64,000 nt of DNA from Actinomyces sp. ZJ308 (GTDB taxonomy: Bacteria; Actinomycetota; Actinomycetes; Actinomycetales; Actinomycetaceae). The notes under the pieces were generated by a model. It did no database searches, was not told the DNA's origin, and was given only the letters and a program-made list of their open reading frames with translations. The position numbers were made by a program, and so were the translations under genes. Positions 1 to 8,917 of this stretch are shown here, one piece after another (position 1 is the stretch's first letter; each line of letters opens with the position of its first letter). The stretch covers positions 1 through 64,000 of the forward strand of contig NZ_JAAIJY010000013.1 of assembly GCF_011752065.1 (NCBI RefSeq), written 5' to 3'.

Positions 1-176
1 GGGGACATTCGACGCCGTCGGGGACAGAAATCCTGCACCCGTAGGTGTGAGATGTCCCCGTCCGTGTGGTGGACGCACCCGTAGGCGTCGAATGTCCCCG
101 TCGGTGCTGGGCGGGAGGCTGTTGAGGCGGAGTTCGGCGATCTGCCGCACGCATGTCCCCGCCCGTGTGGTGGCGG
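1..176. repeat. Family A intergenic palindromic repeat, copy 1
   Basis: Positions 1-10 (ggggacattc) and 49-59 (gatgtcccc end) form the ends of an inverted repeat, with a second partial copy around 68-106 ending again in aatgtcccc and a third short piece near 148-158. The same words recur in other gaps at 51.6, 52.4, 59.4 and 60.6 kb. The repeat is cut by the left window edge, so its full extent is unknown. Confidence 0.75.
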
Positions 177-220
177 GAATCTATATGGCGGGCCGACAGG
201 CGGCTGGGCATGATGGCCCC

Positions 221-1606
221 ATGCGCGACCTGAATGACCTCACCCGTCCCACCGTCCCCTCCAGCGCCATCCAGGAGCGCATGGCCGCCGAGACCGAGGA
301 GCGCCGCGGCGTCGTCGGCCCACCGGCGGCCCTGCCCGACGACGCCGGAGCCCCCGCCGGCCTGCGCACCGCCCTGGCCGAGGCCGTCGCCGAGCTGGCC
401 CCGCAGATCGTCGAGCTCTCCCACGACATCCACGACCACCCCGAGACCGGCTTCGAGGAGCACCATGCCGTGGCCACGGTCGCCGCGCTCCTGCGCCGCC
501 ACGGCATCGAGCCCGAGGTCGGCGTCTACGGCATGGACACCGCCCTGCGCGCCGAGATCTCCGCAACCCCCGCGCAGATCGACGGCGCCGGAGAGCCGGC
601 CGGCACCATCGCGATCCTCGCCGAATACGACGCCCTGCCCGGCATCGGCCACGGCTGCGGCCACAACGTCATGTGCGCCAACTCCGTGGGCGCCTTCCTC
701 GCCCTGTCCGCCCTGGCCCACACCCGCCCCGGCGCCCTGCCCGGTCGCGTCGTCCTGCAGACCACGCCCGCCGAGGAGAACTCGACGGCCAAGGAGATCC
801 TGTCCGTGCGCGGCATGCTCGACGGCGTCGACGCCGCCATCCAGACCCACTCCTACGCCCACGACGTCACCCACCAGACCTGGCTCGGCGTGCGCCGTCT
901 GGACGTCGTCTTCCACGGCGTGCCCGCCCATGCCGCCTCCCAGCCATTCATGGGCCGCAACGCGCTGGACGCGGCCACGCTGGCGCTGACCGGCATCGGC
1001 CTGCTGCGCCAGCAGATGCTCCCCATGGACCGCCTTCACGCCATCATCACCGACGGCGGCCAGGTCCCCAACATCATCCCCGAGCGCACCGAGCTGTCCA
1101 TCATGGTGCGCTCCAAGTACCTCGAGACCCTCAAGGAGATCGCCGAGCGGGTCGAGGAGGTCGTCCACGGCGCCGCCCTCATGACCGGCACCGGCGTCGA
1201 GATCCTCACCTCGGAGTACTGCAACGAGGTCCCCGTGCGCGACAACGGCCCCCTGCTCACCTCCTGGGTGCGCTCCCAGCGCGAGCGCGGCCGCGACCCC
1301 CTGGCCGCCGGGGTCCTGCCCGAGACGATCGCCGCCGGCACCGACTTCGGCAATGTCTCCCAGCGCGTGCCCGGCATCCATCCGCTCATCAAGGTCACCG
1401 ACCGGCCCGACGTCGCCCTTCACACCCGCGCCATGACCGAGGCCGCCGGGGCCGCCACCGGGGACGCGGCCGCGCTCGACGGCGCCTACGGGCTGGCCGC
1501 CGTCGCCCTGGACTGGCTGCACGACGCCGGTCTGCGCCGGGCCGTGCGCGCCGACTTCGAGGCCACGGGCGGGGTGATCGACGTCGCCGGCTTCTGGGAG
1601 GAGTGA
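221..1606 (+). CDS. M20-family metal-dependent amidohydrolase/peptidase (AbgB-like)
   Basis: Predicted cytoplasmic amidohydrolase of the M20 family, which hydrolyses N-acyl amino acids or aminobenzoyl-glutamate-like amides using bound metal. The sequence shows the M20 pattern: the early LSHDIHDHPETGFEE segment, the metal-binding stretch AEYDALPGIGHGCGHN, the TPAEEN acid pair, and a dimerisation domain (VVFHGVPAHAASQP) in the second half; the metal-ligand motif GTDFGNVSQ follows. The ATG at 221 was chosen because upstream codons lie in repeat A and look non-coding, but the first 50 residues are low complexity and an ATG at 278 is also possible. The 3' end overlaps the converging lipid-kinase frame by 121 bases. 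Substrate is not determinable. Confidence 0.88.
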   Translation: MRDLNDLTRPTVPSSAIQERMAAETEERRGVVGPPAALPDDAGAPAGLRTALAEAVAELAPQIVELSHDIHDHPETGFEEHHAVATVAALLRRHGIEPEVGVYGMDTALRAEISATPAQIDGAGEPAGTIAILAEYDALPGIGHGCGHNVMCANSVGAFLALSALAHTRPGALPGRVVLQTTPAEENSTAKEILSVRGMLDGVDAAIQTHSYAHDVTHQTWLGVRRLDVVFHGVPAHAASQPFMGRNALDAATLALTGIGLLRQQMLPMDRLHAIITDGGQVPNIIPERTELSIMVRSKYLETLKEIAERVEEVVHGAALMTGTGVEILTSEYCNEVPVRDNGPLLTSWVRSQRERGRDPLAAGVLPETIAAGTDFGNVSQRVPGIHPLIKVTDRPDVALHTRAMTEAAGAATGDAAALDGAYGLAAVALDWLHDAGLRRAVRADFEATGGVIDVAGFWEE

Positions 1607-3012
1607 GGCGGGCGCCGGTCGGAGCGCGACGGCCTACCGGGCGTCGCGGACGCACCTGAGAGCCCGCGGGCTGACCCACGAAGGCGAGTCGCCGGGTCCC
1701 ATGGTGCGTCCGCGGCGAACTGCGCGCCTTGACGCACGTCCGAAGCCCCCGCCGACCGGGCCCGCCCTAAGACCGCCGGACGGCGGATGACCAGCGCCCC
1801 GGGGTCGATGCGCACCCGCATGCCCCGCGTGGGCGCCAGCAGGTCCCCGTCGACCTCGACCAGGGCCGGCACGGAGAGCTGGACGGCCACCTCCCCGCCG
1901 CGGCGCAGCACCACCCGCCCCAGGGAGCGACTCGACTCGGAGTAGCGCGCCGCGTAGGGCGGCAGCACCTGGCGCGCCAGTGAGCTCCAGCCGGCCAGGC
2001 CGGCGACCGTGTCGATGGCGGCGACGTCGAGCAGGCCGTCATCGGTGCGGGCCTCGGGCAGCAGAGTGATCCCGGCCGGCAGGCGACCGCCGTTGGCCAC
2101 CAGCAGGTTGCGGGCGGTCAGGCGCTCCACGCGCCGTCGGCCGGTGTCGTCGAGCAGGCTGAGGACCAGGTCCATGCGCGGCGAGCCCAGGTTCTCCATG
2201 GCCGCCAGGGCGTAGGCGCCCCATCCGACCCGCGCCTTGAGGGCCGGGCGCGTGGAGGCGACCAGCCCGGCGTCGAAGCCGATCCCGGCCACCACCATGC
2301 AGGCGTGCTCGTCGCCGAGCGTGGGGCGGGCCCACTGACGGGGCCTGCGGGTCGCCCTCTGGATGGTGCGCACCGCCCTGGCCGCCTCGGCCGACAGGTG
2401 CGGGGAGCCGGTCGCCTCGGCCGTACCGGCCGGTTCGCCCGGGTCGGCCGAGGGTGCTGCTGAGCGATTTGGGGTGGGTCGGGCCGACTCGGTGGCGTCC
2501 TCCGGGGGGCCTGCGGGCCCGGTGGATCCGGTGGCCCCAGGCCGCGCCGGTCCGACGTCGGGCTCGGTCCAGGTCTCGGTCCTCACCCAGGCCAGGTCCG
2601 CGGGTAGGTCGACGCCGCTGGCCGCCACCCGGGCCGCCGCCCTCGGATCACCGACCGGCACCCCGAGGTTGCGGGCCGCCAGGTTCGCCGTGCCCAGGGG
2701 GATGATGCCCATCTGCGCCTCCGTGCCGGCCACGCCGGCCGCCACCGAGCGCACGGTCCCGTCACCGCCGGCGGCCACCACCAGCCGGGCCCCGGCCGCC
2801 AGGGCCAGGCGGGCCTGCATCGTGCCCGGCTCGGAGGTGCTCGTCTCCAGCCAGACGGGGCCGGCGTAGCCCGCCTCGCGCAGCTCGCGCTCCAGCAGGC
2901 CCCGCACCGCGGCGGTCGCGCGCGGCTTGGAGGGGTTGACGACGACACAGGCCAGCGGCTGCCCGGAGCGCGTCCTCGTCGCCCGGGTCCCGCCGTCGGT
3001 CAAGCCGGTCAT
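1486..3012 (-). CDS. Diacylglycerol kinase family lipid kinase (YegS/LCB5-like)
   Basis: Predicted ATP-dependent lipid kinase. Seen: VVVNPSKPRA near the N terminus, the nucleotide-binding AAGGDGTVRSVAAGV signature, then MGIIPLGTANLAARNLG, all typical of the DAGK catalytic domain, followed by the C-terminal beta-rich half (IGFDAGLVAST, DGLLDVAAI, VEVDGDLL). A Pro/Ala/Gly-rich insert of roughly 60 residues sits mid-protein, between about residues 150 and 210. The domain is complete at about residue 410; the last 90 or so residues are Arg/Ser/Pro-rich, run across repeat D and then antisense to the M20 gene, so this tail looks like read-through rather than conserved protein. Likely acts at the membrane on a lipid such as diacylglycerol or undecaprenol; substrate is inferred only. 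Confidence 0.85.
   Translation of the reverse strand: MTGLTDGGTRATRTRSGQPLACVVVNPSKPRATAAVRGLLERELREAGYAGPVWLETSTSEPGTMQARLALAAGARLVVAAGGDGTVRSVAAGVAGTEAQMGIIPLGTANLAARNLGVPVGDPRAAARVAASGVDLPADLAWVRTETWTEPDVGPARPGATGSTGPAGPPEDATESARPTPNRSAAPSADPGEPAGTAEATGSPHLSAEAARAVRTIQRATRRPRQWARPTLGDEHACMVVAGIGFDAGLVASTRPALKARVGWGAYALAAMENLGSPRMDLVLSLLDDTGRRRVERLTARNLLVANGGRLPAGITLLPEARTDDGLLDVAAIDTVAGLAGWSSLARQVLPPYAARYSESSRSLGRVVLRRGGEVAVQLSVPALVEVDGDLLAPTRGMRVRIDPGALVIRRPAVLGRARSAGASDVRQGAQFAADAPWDPATRLRGSARGLSGASATPGRPSRSDRRPPHSSQKPATSITPPVASKSARTARRRPASCSQSRATAASP
1645..1714. repeat. Family D inverted repeat, copy 1
   Basis: CGCGGACGCACC at 1645-1656 is the exact reverse complement of 1703-1714. The arms are 46 bases apart. 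The same arms, extended to 14 bp, recur at 37999-38068, also downstream of a gene. It lies between converging genes and could act as a two-way terminator, although the kinase reading frame passes through it. Confidence 0.7.
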
Positions 3013-3114
3013 AGGGGCAGGTTAGCCGCCCGTGCGGCCTCGGTCACGGCCCTGGAGGACCGCAGGGGGCACGGGAGGGGGATCGGCCCGGTGCGGACTC
3101 GTCCCCGGTCCGGC

Positions 3115-4059
3115 TCAGGCCGCAGCCAGGGTCTTGATGGGGGCCACGGGCAGGTCGGCCTCGCTGACCAGGCGCGAGATGAGGCCGGCCAGCTGGGCGA
3201 AGTCGGCGCCACGGGAGGAGGAGACCCGGTGAACCAGGCCCATGTGGCGCACCGGCGCCTCGCCGGCGAAACGGGCGACGCCGTACTCCGAGGAGGGGAT
3301 CAGCAGCTGGAGCGCCCCCTCGGGGACGATCGTCACGCCGGAGCCGTGGGCGACCATGCGGGTCACCGTCGACAGCGTGGTGGCCACCGCGACCGGGGGC
3401 TGGGTGCCGTAGCGCTGGCACAGGGACAGGGTCTGGTCGCGCAGGCAGTTGCCCTCGTCGAGCAGGAGGAGGGGCTGGTTGTCGAGCTCGGTGGGGCTCA
3501 CATCCGTGCGGCCCGCCCAGGGGTGGCCCGCGGCGGTGAGGATGACGAGCTCCTCGTCGAACATTGGGATCGCGGTGGTGCGCTGAAGGTCGTCCTCCAG
3601 CGAGATGATCGCCGCGTCGAGACGCCCCTGGGCGAGCTGGTCGAGGTTGTCCCCGGTGACCATCTCGCGCAGGTCCAGCTCCATCTGGGGCAGGGCCTCG
3701 CGAAGGCCGTCGATGAGGACGGGGGCCAGGTAGGGCGCAATGGTGGGGATGATGCCCAGGCGCATCGTGCCGCTCAGGGCGGCGCCCTGGCTGGAGGCGG
3801 CCTCGTTGAAGGCCTCGGCGGCCAGGACGGCGTCGCGGGCGAAGGGAAGGAGCGCCTCGCCCAGGGAGGTCACCAGGACGCGGCGGGTGGTGCGCTCCAC
3901 CAGCTCGCCGCCGACCCGCTTCTCCAGGGCGGTGATCGCCTGGGACAGGCTGGGCTGGCTGACACCGAGCGCGGTGGCGGCCTCGCCGAAGTGCTGGTGG
4001 TCGCACAGGGCCACGAAGGCCCGTAACTGGGAGAAGGACGGAGATGATGAGATCGGCAT
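3115..4059 (-). CDS. oxyR: LysR-type hydrogen peroxide sensor OxyR
   Basis: LysR-family transcription regulator, 314 residues, close to the usual OxyR length. The N-terminal winged helix is plain (FSQLRAFVALCDHQHFGEAA, then SQPSLSQAITALE). In the effector domain, Cys205 and Cys214 lie in GNCLRDQTLSLC, with the same nine-residue spacing as the disulfide-forming pair of Escherichia coli OxyR (Cys199/Cys208), which is the main reason for calling OxyR rather than another LysR protein. The ATG at 4059 is chosen over an upstream GTG because the protein then starts just before the HTH. It is divergent from serS across a 570-bp gap; no peroxidase gene lies beside it in this window. Confidence 0.9.
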   Translation of the reverse strand: MPISSSPSFSQLRAFVALCDHQHFGEAATALGVSQPSLSQAITALEKRVGGELVERTTRRVLVTSLGEALLPFARDAVLAAEAFNEAASSQGAALSGTMRLGIIPTIAPYLAPVLIDGLREALPQMELDLREMVTGDNLDQLAQGRLDAAIISLEDDLQRTTAIPMFDEELVILTAAGHPWAGRTDVSPTELDNQPLLLLDEGNCLRDQTLSLCQRYGTQPPVAVATTLSTVTRMVAHGSGVTIVPEGALQLLIPSSEYGVARFAGEAPVRHMGLVHRVSSSRGADFAQLAGLISRLVSEADLPVAPIKTLAAA

Positions 4060-4225
4060 GAGTTGTGGTCCTGTGGTCGGGGCCCGCACCACTGCGATCG
4101 GCGAGCCTGATGATGACGAAGTGACAGAAAATCGGAGACAGACGACTGGCCGGGAGGGGTGGGGAGGGTGGTGTGGGATCCGGTGCGGGCGGGCCGCCTA
4201 CATGGCGACCCGGGAGCGCCGTCGG

Positions 4226-4358
4226 GAACTATAGGGTACACCGATTGAAATGGATTGTATTCACAGGTGGATTACGTTGGTAGAGGGATGTGGATCACGT
4301 TCGCCATCGAGGGCTGGTGTGCGCGTGGAGAAGCGTGTATAGATGACACGCCTGTCAT
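4226..4358. promoter_or_regulatory. AT-richer divergent control region between oxyR and serS
   Basis: Within the 569-base gap 4060-4628 this is the only AT-richer part. On the minus strand TATAGT (4228-4233 reversed) could be the oxyR -10 box. On the plus strand TATAGA (4338-4343) is followed by a perfect inverted repeat, ATGACA at 4343-4348 and TGTCAT at 4353-4358, which could be an operator. A repeated word GATTG occurs near 4242-4257. The rest of the gap shows no gene. Confidence 0.3.
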
Positions 4359-4628
4359 TCACCCCCGATCTCCCGGTTGATTCCTGGCCTTCACGGCCCC
4401 GGGGTGGCCTCGACGACGGGGCGGATTCGGGCGGGTTCCGACGTCGGTCCGGGGCTGGTCGGCCCCGAGTGTCGGGTCCGCCACTGGCCTGTGACCTTCT
4501 CCGACTTCTGCCGGCCCTCTCGGCTCTCCCCGCACTTTCTGCGTCGTCACCCGTCTCGCCGGGCCCGCTTGCGTCCGGGAGGCGGCCCGAGTGCGGTCTC
4601 GGGCGCGGTCCTGACTACACTCAGGGTC

Positions 4629-5909
4629 ATGATCGACCTGCGTGCGCTTCGTGAGAACCCCGAGCCCTTCCGCGCCAGCCAGCGAGCCCGCGGTGCCGAC
4701 GTCGATCTCGTTGACCGCGTCATCGCCGCCGACGAGACCCGCCGTCAGGCGCTGGCCGCCTTCGAGAACCTGCGCGCCGAGCAGAAGGCCGTCTCCCGGT
4801 CGGTGGGGAAGGCCTCGCCCGAGGAGCGCCCGTCGATCCTCGCCAGCGCCAAGGAGCTGGCCGAGCAGGTCAAGGCGGCAGAGGCCGCCTCCTCGGCCGC
4901 CGCCGCTGAGCTCGATGCCCTGGCCCGCCAGTTCGCCAACCTCATCGAGGGGGCGCCCTCGGGCGGCGAGGAGGACTACGTCGTCCTGCGCCACGAGGGC
5001 GGCGAGCCCCGCGACTTCGCCGCCGAGGGCTTCGAGCCCGCCGACCACCTCGCGATCGGCGAGGGCCTGGACATCATCGACACCCGCCGCGGCGCCAAGG
5101 TCTCCGGAGCCCGCTTCTACTACCTCAAGGGCTGGGGCATGCGCCTGGAGCTGGCCCTCATGACAGCGGCCCTGGACGCCGCCGTCGCCCACGGCTTCAC
5201 CCCGATGACCACCCCCACCCTCGTCACCCCGCAGGTCATGGGCGGCACCGGGTTCCTCGGCGCCCACAGCGACGAGATCTACTACCTGCCCGCCGACGAC
5301 CTCTACCTCACCGGCACCTCCGAGGTGGCCCTGGCCGGCTACCACGCCGACGAGATCCTCGACCTGTCCGCCGGCCCCAGGCGCTACATGGGCTGGTCCA
5401 CCTGCTACCGGCGCGAGGCCGGCGCCGCCGGCAAGGACACCCGCGGCATCATCCGCGTCCACCAGTTCAACAAGGCCGAGATGTTCTCCTACTGCCGCCC
5501 CGAGGACGCCGAGGCCGAGCACGCCCGGCTGCTGGCCATGGAGGAGGAGATGCTGGCCCTGGTCGAGCTGCCCTACCGGGTCATCGACACCGCCGCCGGG
5601 GACCTGGGGTCCTCGGCCGCCCGCAAGTTCGACTGCGAGGCCTGGCTGCCCACCCAGCAGCGCTGGATGGAGGTCACCTCCACCTCCAACTGCACCACCT
5701 ACCAGGCCCGCCGCCTGGCCGTGCGCGAGCGCCGCGAGGGCGGCACGAGCCCCGTGGCCACCCTCAACGGGACCCTGGCCACCACCCGCTGGATGGTCGC
5801 CATCCTGGAGAACCACCAGCAGGCCGACGGCTCGGTGCGCGTGCCCACGGGCCTGCGCCCCTACCTGGGGGGCCTGGAGGTCATCGAGCCCGTCGGCGCC
5901 AGCGCCTGA
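4629..5909 (+). CDS. serS: Seryl-tRNA synthetase
   Basis: Class II aminoacyl-tRNA synthetase that charges tRNA-Ser with serine, 426 residues, a normal length. Seen: [12 protein letters not shown] start typical of SerRS, a coiled-coil arm at roughly residues 25-110 rich in Ala/Glu/Lys, class II motif 2 in [17 protein letters not shown] followed by HQFNKAEMF, the [13 protein letters not shown] substrate loop, and motif 3 near the C terminus ([13 protein letters not shown]). The ATG at 4629 is fixed by this conserved start; upstream in-frame codons are not protein-like. The HAD gene starts 11 bases downstream, so the two are probably co-transcribed. Two tRNA-Ser genes lie 5-7 kb further on. Confidence 0.97.
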   Translation: MIDLRALRENPEPFRASQRARGADVDLVDRVIAADETRRQALAAFENLRAEQKAVSRSVGKASPEERPSILASAKELAEQVKAAEAASSAAAAELDALARQFANLIEGAPSGGEEDYVVLRHEGGEPRDFAAEGFEPADHLAIGEGLDIIDTRRGAKVSGARFYYLKGWGMRLELALMTAALDAAVAHGFTPMTTPTLVTPQVMGGTGFLGAHSDEIYYLPADDLYLTGTSEVALAGYHADEILDLSAGPRRYMGWSTCYRREAGAAGKDTRGIIRVHQFNKAEMFSYCRPEDAEAEHARLLAMEEEMLALVELPYRVIDTAAGDLGSSAARKFDCEAWLPTQQRWMEVTSTSNCTTYQARRLAVRERREGGTSPVATLNGTLATTRWMVAILENHQQADGSVRVPTGLRPYLGGLEVIEPVGASA

Positions 5910-5920
5910 GGACGGCCCGC

Positions 5921-7123
5921 ATGAGCCCCACGCCAGCCGCCTCCTCGCCGGGCGCCGACCGTGACGCCGCCTGTGACACGAACCGTGACGTCGACGCCGT
6001 CGGAGGCCCCGGCAGCCCCACGCCCACCGGCGCCCCCACCGGCAACGGCCCGGCCGTCAACCCCGACACCGGGATCACCCCGGCCGGCCAGCCCCTGACC
6101 CACCTGGGAGGATCCGCCGAGTACATCGGGCACCTCGAGGACGGCGCCGGGCGCACCGACGGCGCGGGTCACGACGGGGGAGGCGGCGCCGCGGCCGGAG
6201 GGCATGCCCTGCGCCGTCGGGCCCTGGACCACGAGGAGTACCACGCCCTCGTCCAGGACCGGATGCGGGACCTCGACGCCCTGGAGGCGGCCGGCGGGAC
6301 CCGGCTCGCGCCCGGTGCGGGGCTCGTCGTCGCCCTCGACGTCGACGGCACCATCCTCGACATGGACGGGCGCGTCTCGGAACGGGTCATGGCCTCCATC
6401 GCCCGCCTGCGGGCCCACGAGGTCCCCGTGGTCATCTCCACCGGGCGCGGGATCGCCGCCGCCATGCCGGTGGTGCGCCACCTGGGGCTGAGCTCGGGCT
6501 GGATGGTGTGCGCGAACGGCGCCCTGACCCTGCGGCTCGACCCGGACGCCCCCGGCGGCTACGAGGTGGTGGACTCGCGCACCTTCGACCCGCGCACCGC
6601 CATCGAGACCCTGCACGCCGCCGTGCCCGACGGGATCATCGCCGTGGAGGACCCCGGCGTCGGGTTCAAGGTCTCCCGGCTCTTCCCCGACGGCGAGCTC
6701 ATCGAGGACCAGCAGGTCGTCACCATGGCCGAGCTCGTCTCCCAGCCGGTCACCCGCGTGGTCCTGCGGGCCCCGGGCATGTCGGTGGAGCGCTTCTCCG
6801 AGATCGTGGCCGACTGCGGGCTGCACTCGGTGGAGTACGCCATCGGCTGGACGGCCTGGCTCGACGTCGCCCCCGAGGGCGTTACCAAGGCCTCGGCCCT
6901 CGAGGCGCTCGCCGCTCGCCTGGGTGCCGACTCCGCCCACACCCTGGCGGTGGGGGACGGCTCCAACGACGTCGAGATGATCGAGTGGGCCGGGGCCGGC
7001 GTCGTCATGGGCAGCGCGCCCCAGTGGGTGCGCGACCGCGGCGATATCCTGACCGAGCCCGTGTGGCGGGACGGCTGCGCCGCCGTCCTGGACGCTCTCA
7101 TAGAACGAGTAAGGCACCCCTGA
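5921..7123 (+). CDS. HAD-superfamily hydrolase, Cof/YidA type
   Basis: Predicted Mg-dependent phosphatase acting on sugar phosphates or similar small molecules. HAD motif I is VALDVDGTILDMDG (nucleophile Asp), motif II is VVISTGRG, motif III includes GVTKASAL, and motif IV is VGDGSNDVEMIEWAGAGV, the usual Cof-type C2 cap arrangement. The first 125 or so residues are Gly/Pro/Thr/Ala-rich and not part of the fold; an internal start near 6262 would give a protein of normal length, so the N terminus is uncertain. Its TGA overlaps the ATG of the next gene (TGATG at 7121-7125), which suggests coupled translation with the solute-binding protein. Confidence 0.85.
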   Translation: MSPTPAASSPGADRDAACDTNRDVDAVGGPGSPTPTGAPTGNGPAVNPDTGITPAGQPLTHLGGSAEYIGHLEDGAGRTDGAGHDGGGGAAAGGHALRRRALDHEEYHALVQDRMRDLDALEAAGGTRLAPGAGLVVALDVDGTILDMDGRVSERVMASIARLRAHEVPVVISTGRGIAAAMPVVRHLGLSSGWMVCANGALTLRLDPDAPGGYEVVDSRTFDPRTAIETLHAAVPDGIIAVEDPGVGFKVSRLFPDGELIEDQQVVTMAELVSQPVTRVVLRAPGMSVERFSEIVADCGLHSVEYAIGWTAWLDVAPEGVTKASALEALAARLGADSAHTLAVGDGSNDVEMIEWAGAGVVMGSAPQWVRDRGDILTEPVWRDGCAAVLDALIERVRHP

Positions 7124-8778
7124 TGCGACAGTCCCCTCTCCCTGTCTCCCACCACAGCTTCATCCGCGAGAACCCCGCCGAGGACGCCGGTCGCGCCGCC
7201 GGTTCCGGACCGGTCGGCGGGGCCGCCCCGGGCCGACGACGCCGCACCGGCCGGCTGCGGCGGACCGGCCGGCTCCTGGCGGCGGCCAGTGCCCTGACCC
7301 TGGCGGCGGCAGGCACCGCCGCCTGCTCGGCCGGCGGGGCCGGCTCGGCGGCGGCCACCGGCTGCGCCGCCTACCAGGACTACCAGGGCCACGAGGGCAC
7401 CACCGTCACCGTCTCCAGCAGCCTGACCGGCACCGAGGCCGAGCGCTTCGAGGCCTCCGTGGCCGAGTTCGAGAAGTGCACGGGCATCGACGTCGAGCAC
7501 ACCGGCACCACCGAGCTGCGCTCCCAGCTGCTCAACGGCTCGGGCGCCGACCTGTCCACCAGCAAGGGGGCCTCGCCGTCGAGCCAGGACGACCCCGAGA
7601 ACCTGCCCGACCTGGCGATCGTGCCCCAGCCCGGCATGGTGGCCGAGCTCGTCGACACCGGCGTGGTCCACCCGCTGCCGAACACGGTCAACAGCAACGT
7701 GGAGGCCGGCTGGGACCGGCACTGGATCCAGGTGGGCATCCACGCCTCCGTGCCCTACGCCGCCCCGCTCATGGCCTCGGTGAAGTCGCTCGTGTGGTAC
7801 TCGCCGGACGCCTTCGCCAAGGCCGGCTACAAGGTGCCCGCCACCTGGGCCGAGTTGGAGACCCTCACCCGCAAGGTGCGCGCCGACCACCCCGACGGCT
7901 CGGTGACCCCCTGGTGCGTGGGCGCCTCCGACGGGGAGTCCACCGGCTGGGTGATGACCGACTGGCTCGAGGACGCCATGCTCTCCACGCAGGGGCCCGG
8001 CGCCTACGAGACCTGGGCCTCGCACCGGGTGCCCGTCGACTCCTCGGGCGCCGTGGAGGCCCTCGACGCCGTCGACTCCCTGGTCCTGGCCGACGGGAAC
8101 GTGGCCGGCGGGCGCGGATCGGTCATCTCGCGGACCCCCGAGCAGGCCGGGGCCGACCTGGTCAAGGGCAGCTGCCTCATGCTGCACGCCTCCTCCTCCT
8201 TCGAGTCCCGCTTCCCGGAGGGCACCGCCATCACCGACGCCGACGGCGCCAACCCGGTGACGGTGACGGCGCCCAGTCCCAGCGGGGACGCCGCGGGGGA
8301 CGCCGCGAGCTCGGCCGGCGCCGGTGAGGCCGCGGGGGAGACGGCCGGGGCGACGGCGTCGTTGACGTCGAACGGCACCAAGGTCTCGGCCTTCGTCACC
8401 CCGGCTGCGGACCGCGGATCGGATGCCGTGCTCGTGGGCACCGACTACCTCGTGGCCTTCACCCGCTCGGAGGCGGCCAACGCGGTCATGGCGTACCTGA
8501 CCTCCCAGGACTGGGCCCGCACGCGGATGGCGATGGGCGGGGTGGCGACCGCCTACCAGGGCGTCGATCCGGACCTGGCGCCCAGCGACGTCGGCAGGCG
8601 CGCCACCAGGCTGCTCCAGTCGCGCCAGACGACCATCGAGATGGACGCCTCGGACTCGATGCCGGTGGCCGTGGGCAGCAGCGCCATGTGGCTCGGGCTG
8701 AGCCGCTGGTCGACCGGTGCGATGACCTCCCAGGAGGCGCTATCGCAGGCCGAGTCCGCCTGGCCGAAGCAGAAGTAG
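7123..8778 (+). CDS. Extracellular solute-binding lipoprotein of a sugar-type ABC transporter
   Basis: Predicted secreted lipoprotein, 551 residues. An Arg-rich N terminus is followed by a hydrophobic stretch (LLAAASALTLAAAGTAACSAGG) with a likely lipid-attachment Cys near residue 68. The mature part resembles family 1 extracellular solute-binding proteins: VTVSSSLTGTEAERFEASVAEFEKCTGIDVE, LPDLAIVPQPG, WYSPDAFAKAGYKVPATWAEL, and the C-terminal MAYLTSQDWARTRMA. A Gly/Ala/Ser-rich insert lies near residues 385-420. No permease or ATPase genes are adjacent, so it is an orphan component or serves a transporter encoded elsewhere. Ligand cannot be read from sequence; a carbohydrate is the family norm. 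Confidence 0.8.
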   Translation: MRQSPLPVSHHSFIRENPAEDAGRAAGSGPVGGAAPGRRRRTGRLRRTGRLLAAASALTLAAAGTAACSAGGAGSAAATGCAAYQDYQGHEGTTVTVSSSLTGTEAERFEASVAEFEKCTGIDVEHTGTTELRSQLLNGSGADLSTSKGASPSSQDDPENLPDLAIVPQPGMVAELVDTGVVHPLPNTVNSNVEAGWDRHWIQVGIHASVPYAAPLMASVKSLVWYSPDAFAKAGYKVPATWAELETLTRKVRADHPDGSVTPWCVGASDGESTGWVMTDWLEDAMLSTQGPGAYETWASHRVPVDSSGAVEALDAVDSLVLADGNVAGGRGSVISRTPEQAGADLVKGSCLMLHASSSFESRFPEGTAITDADGANPVTVTAPSPSGDAAGDAASSAGAGEAAGETAGATASLTSNGTKVSAFVTPAADRGSDAVLVGTDYLVAFTRSEAANAVMAYLTSQDWARTRMAMGGVATAYQGVDPDLAPSDVGRRATRLLQSRQTTIEMDASDSMPVAVGSSAMWLGLSRWSTGAMTSQEALSQAESAWPKQK

Positions 8779-8917
8779 CCGGGTAGTCGGGTCCGGGCGC
8801 CGTCGGGCCGGGGAGTGCTGGGCGGGCGCGGGAGAGAGCCGCCGCGAGCGGCCCGGAGCATTGATCCGTGTGAGGCGGGTCGATAGCCTTGGACCCCCAG
8901 CGGATCAAGGAGGACTC

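Noticed and set aside
4359-5816. 485-codon minus-strand frame opposite serS
   Set aside because: Gly/Leu/Val-rich shadow of a high-GC gene; serS on the plus strand has all its motifs.
6559-8187. 542-codon minus-strand frame opposite the HAD and solute-binding genes
   Set aside because: Shadow frame with no domain and no ribosome site.
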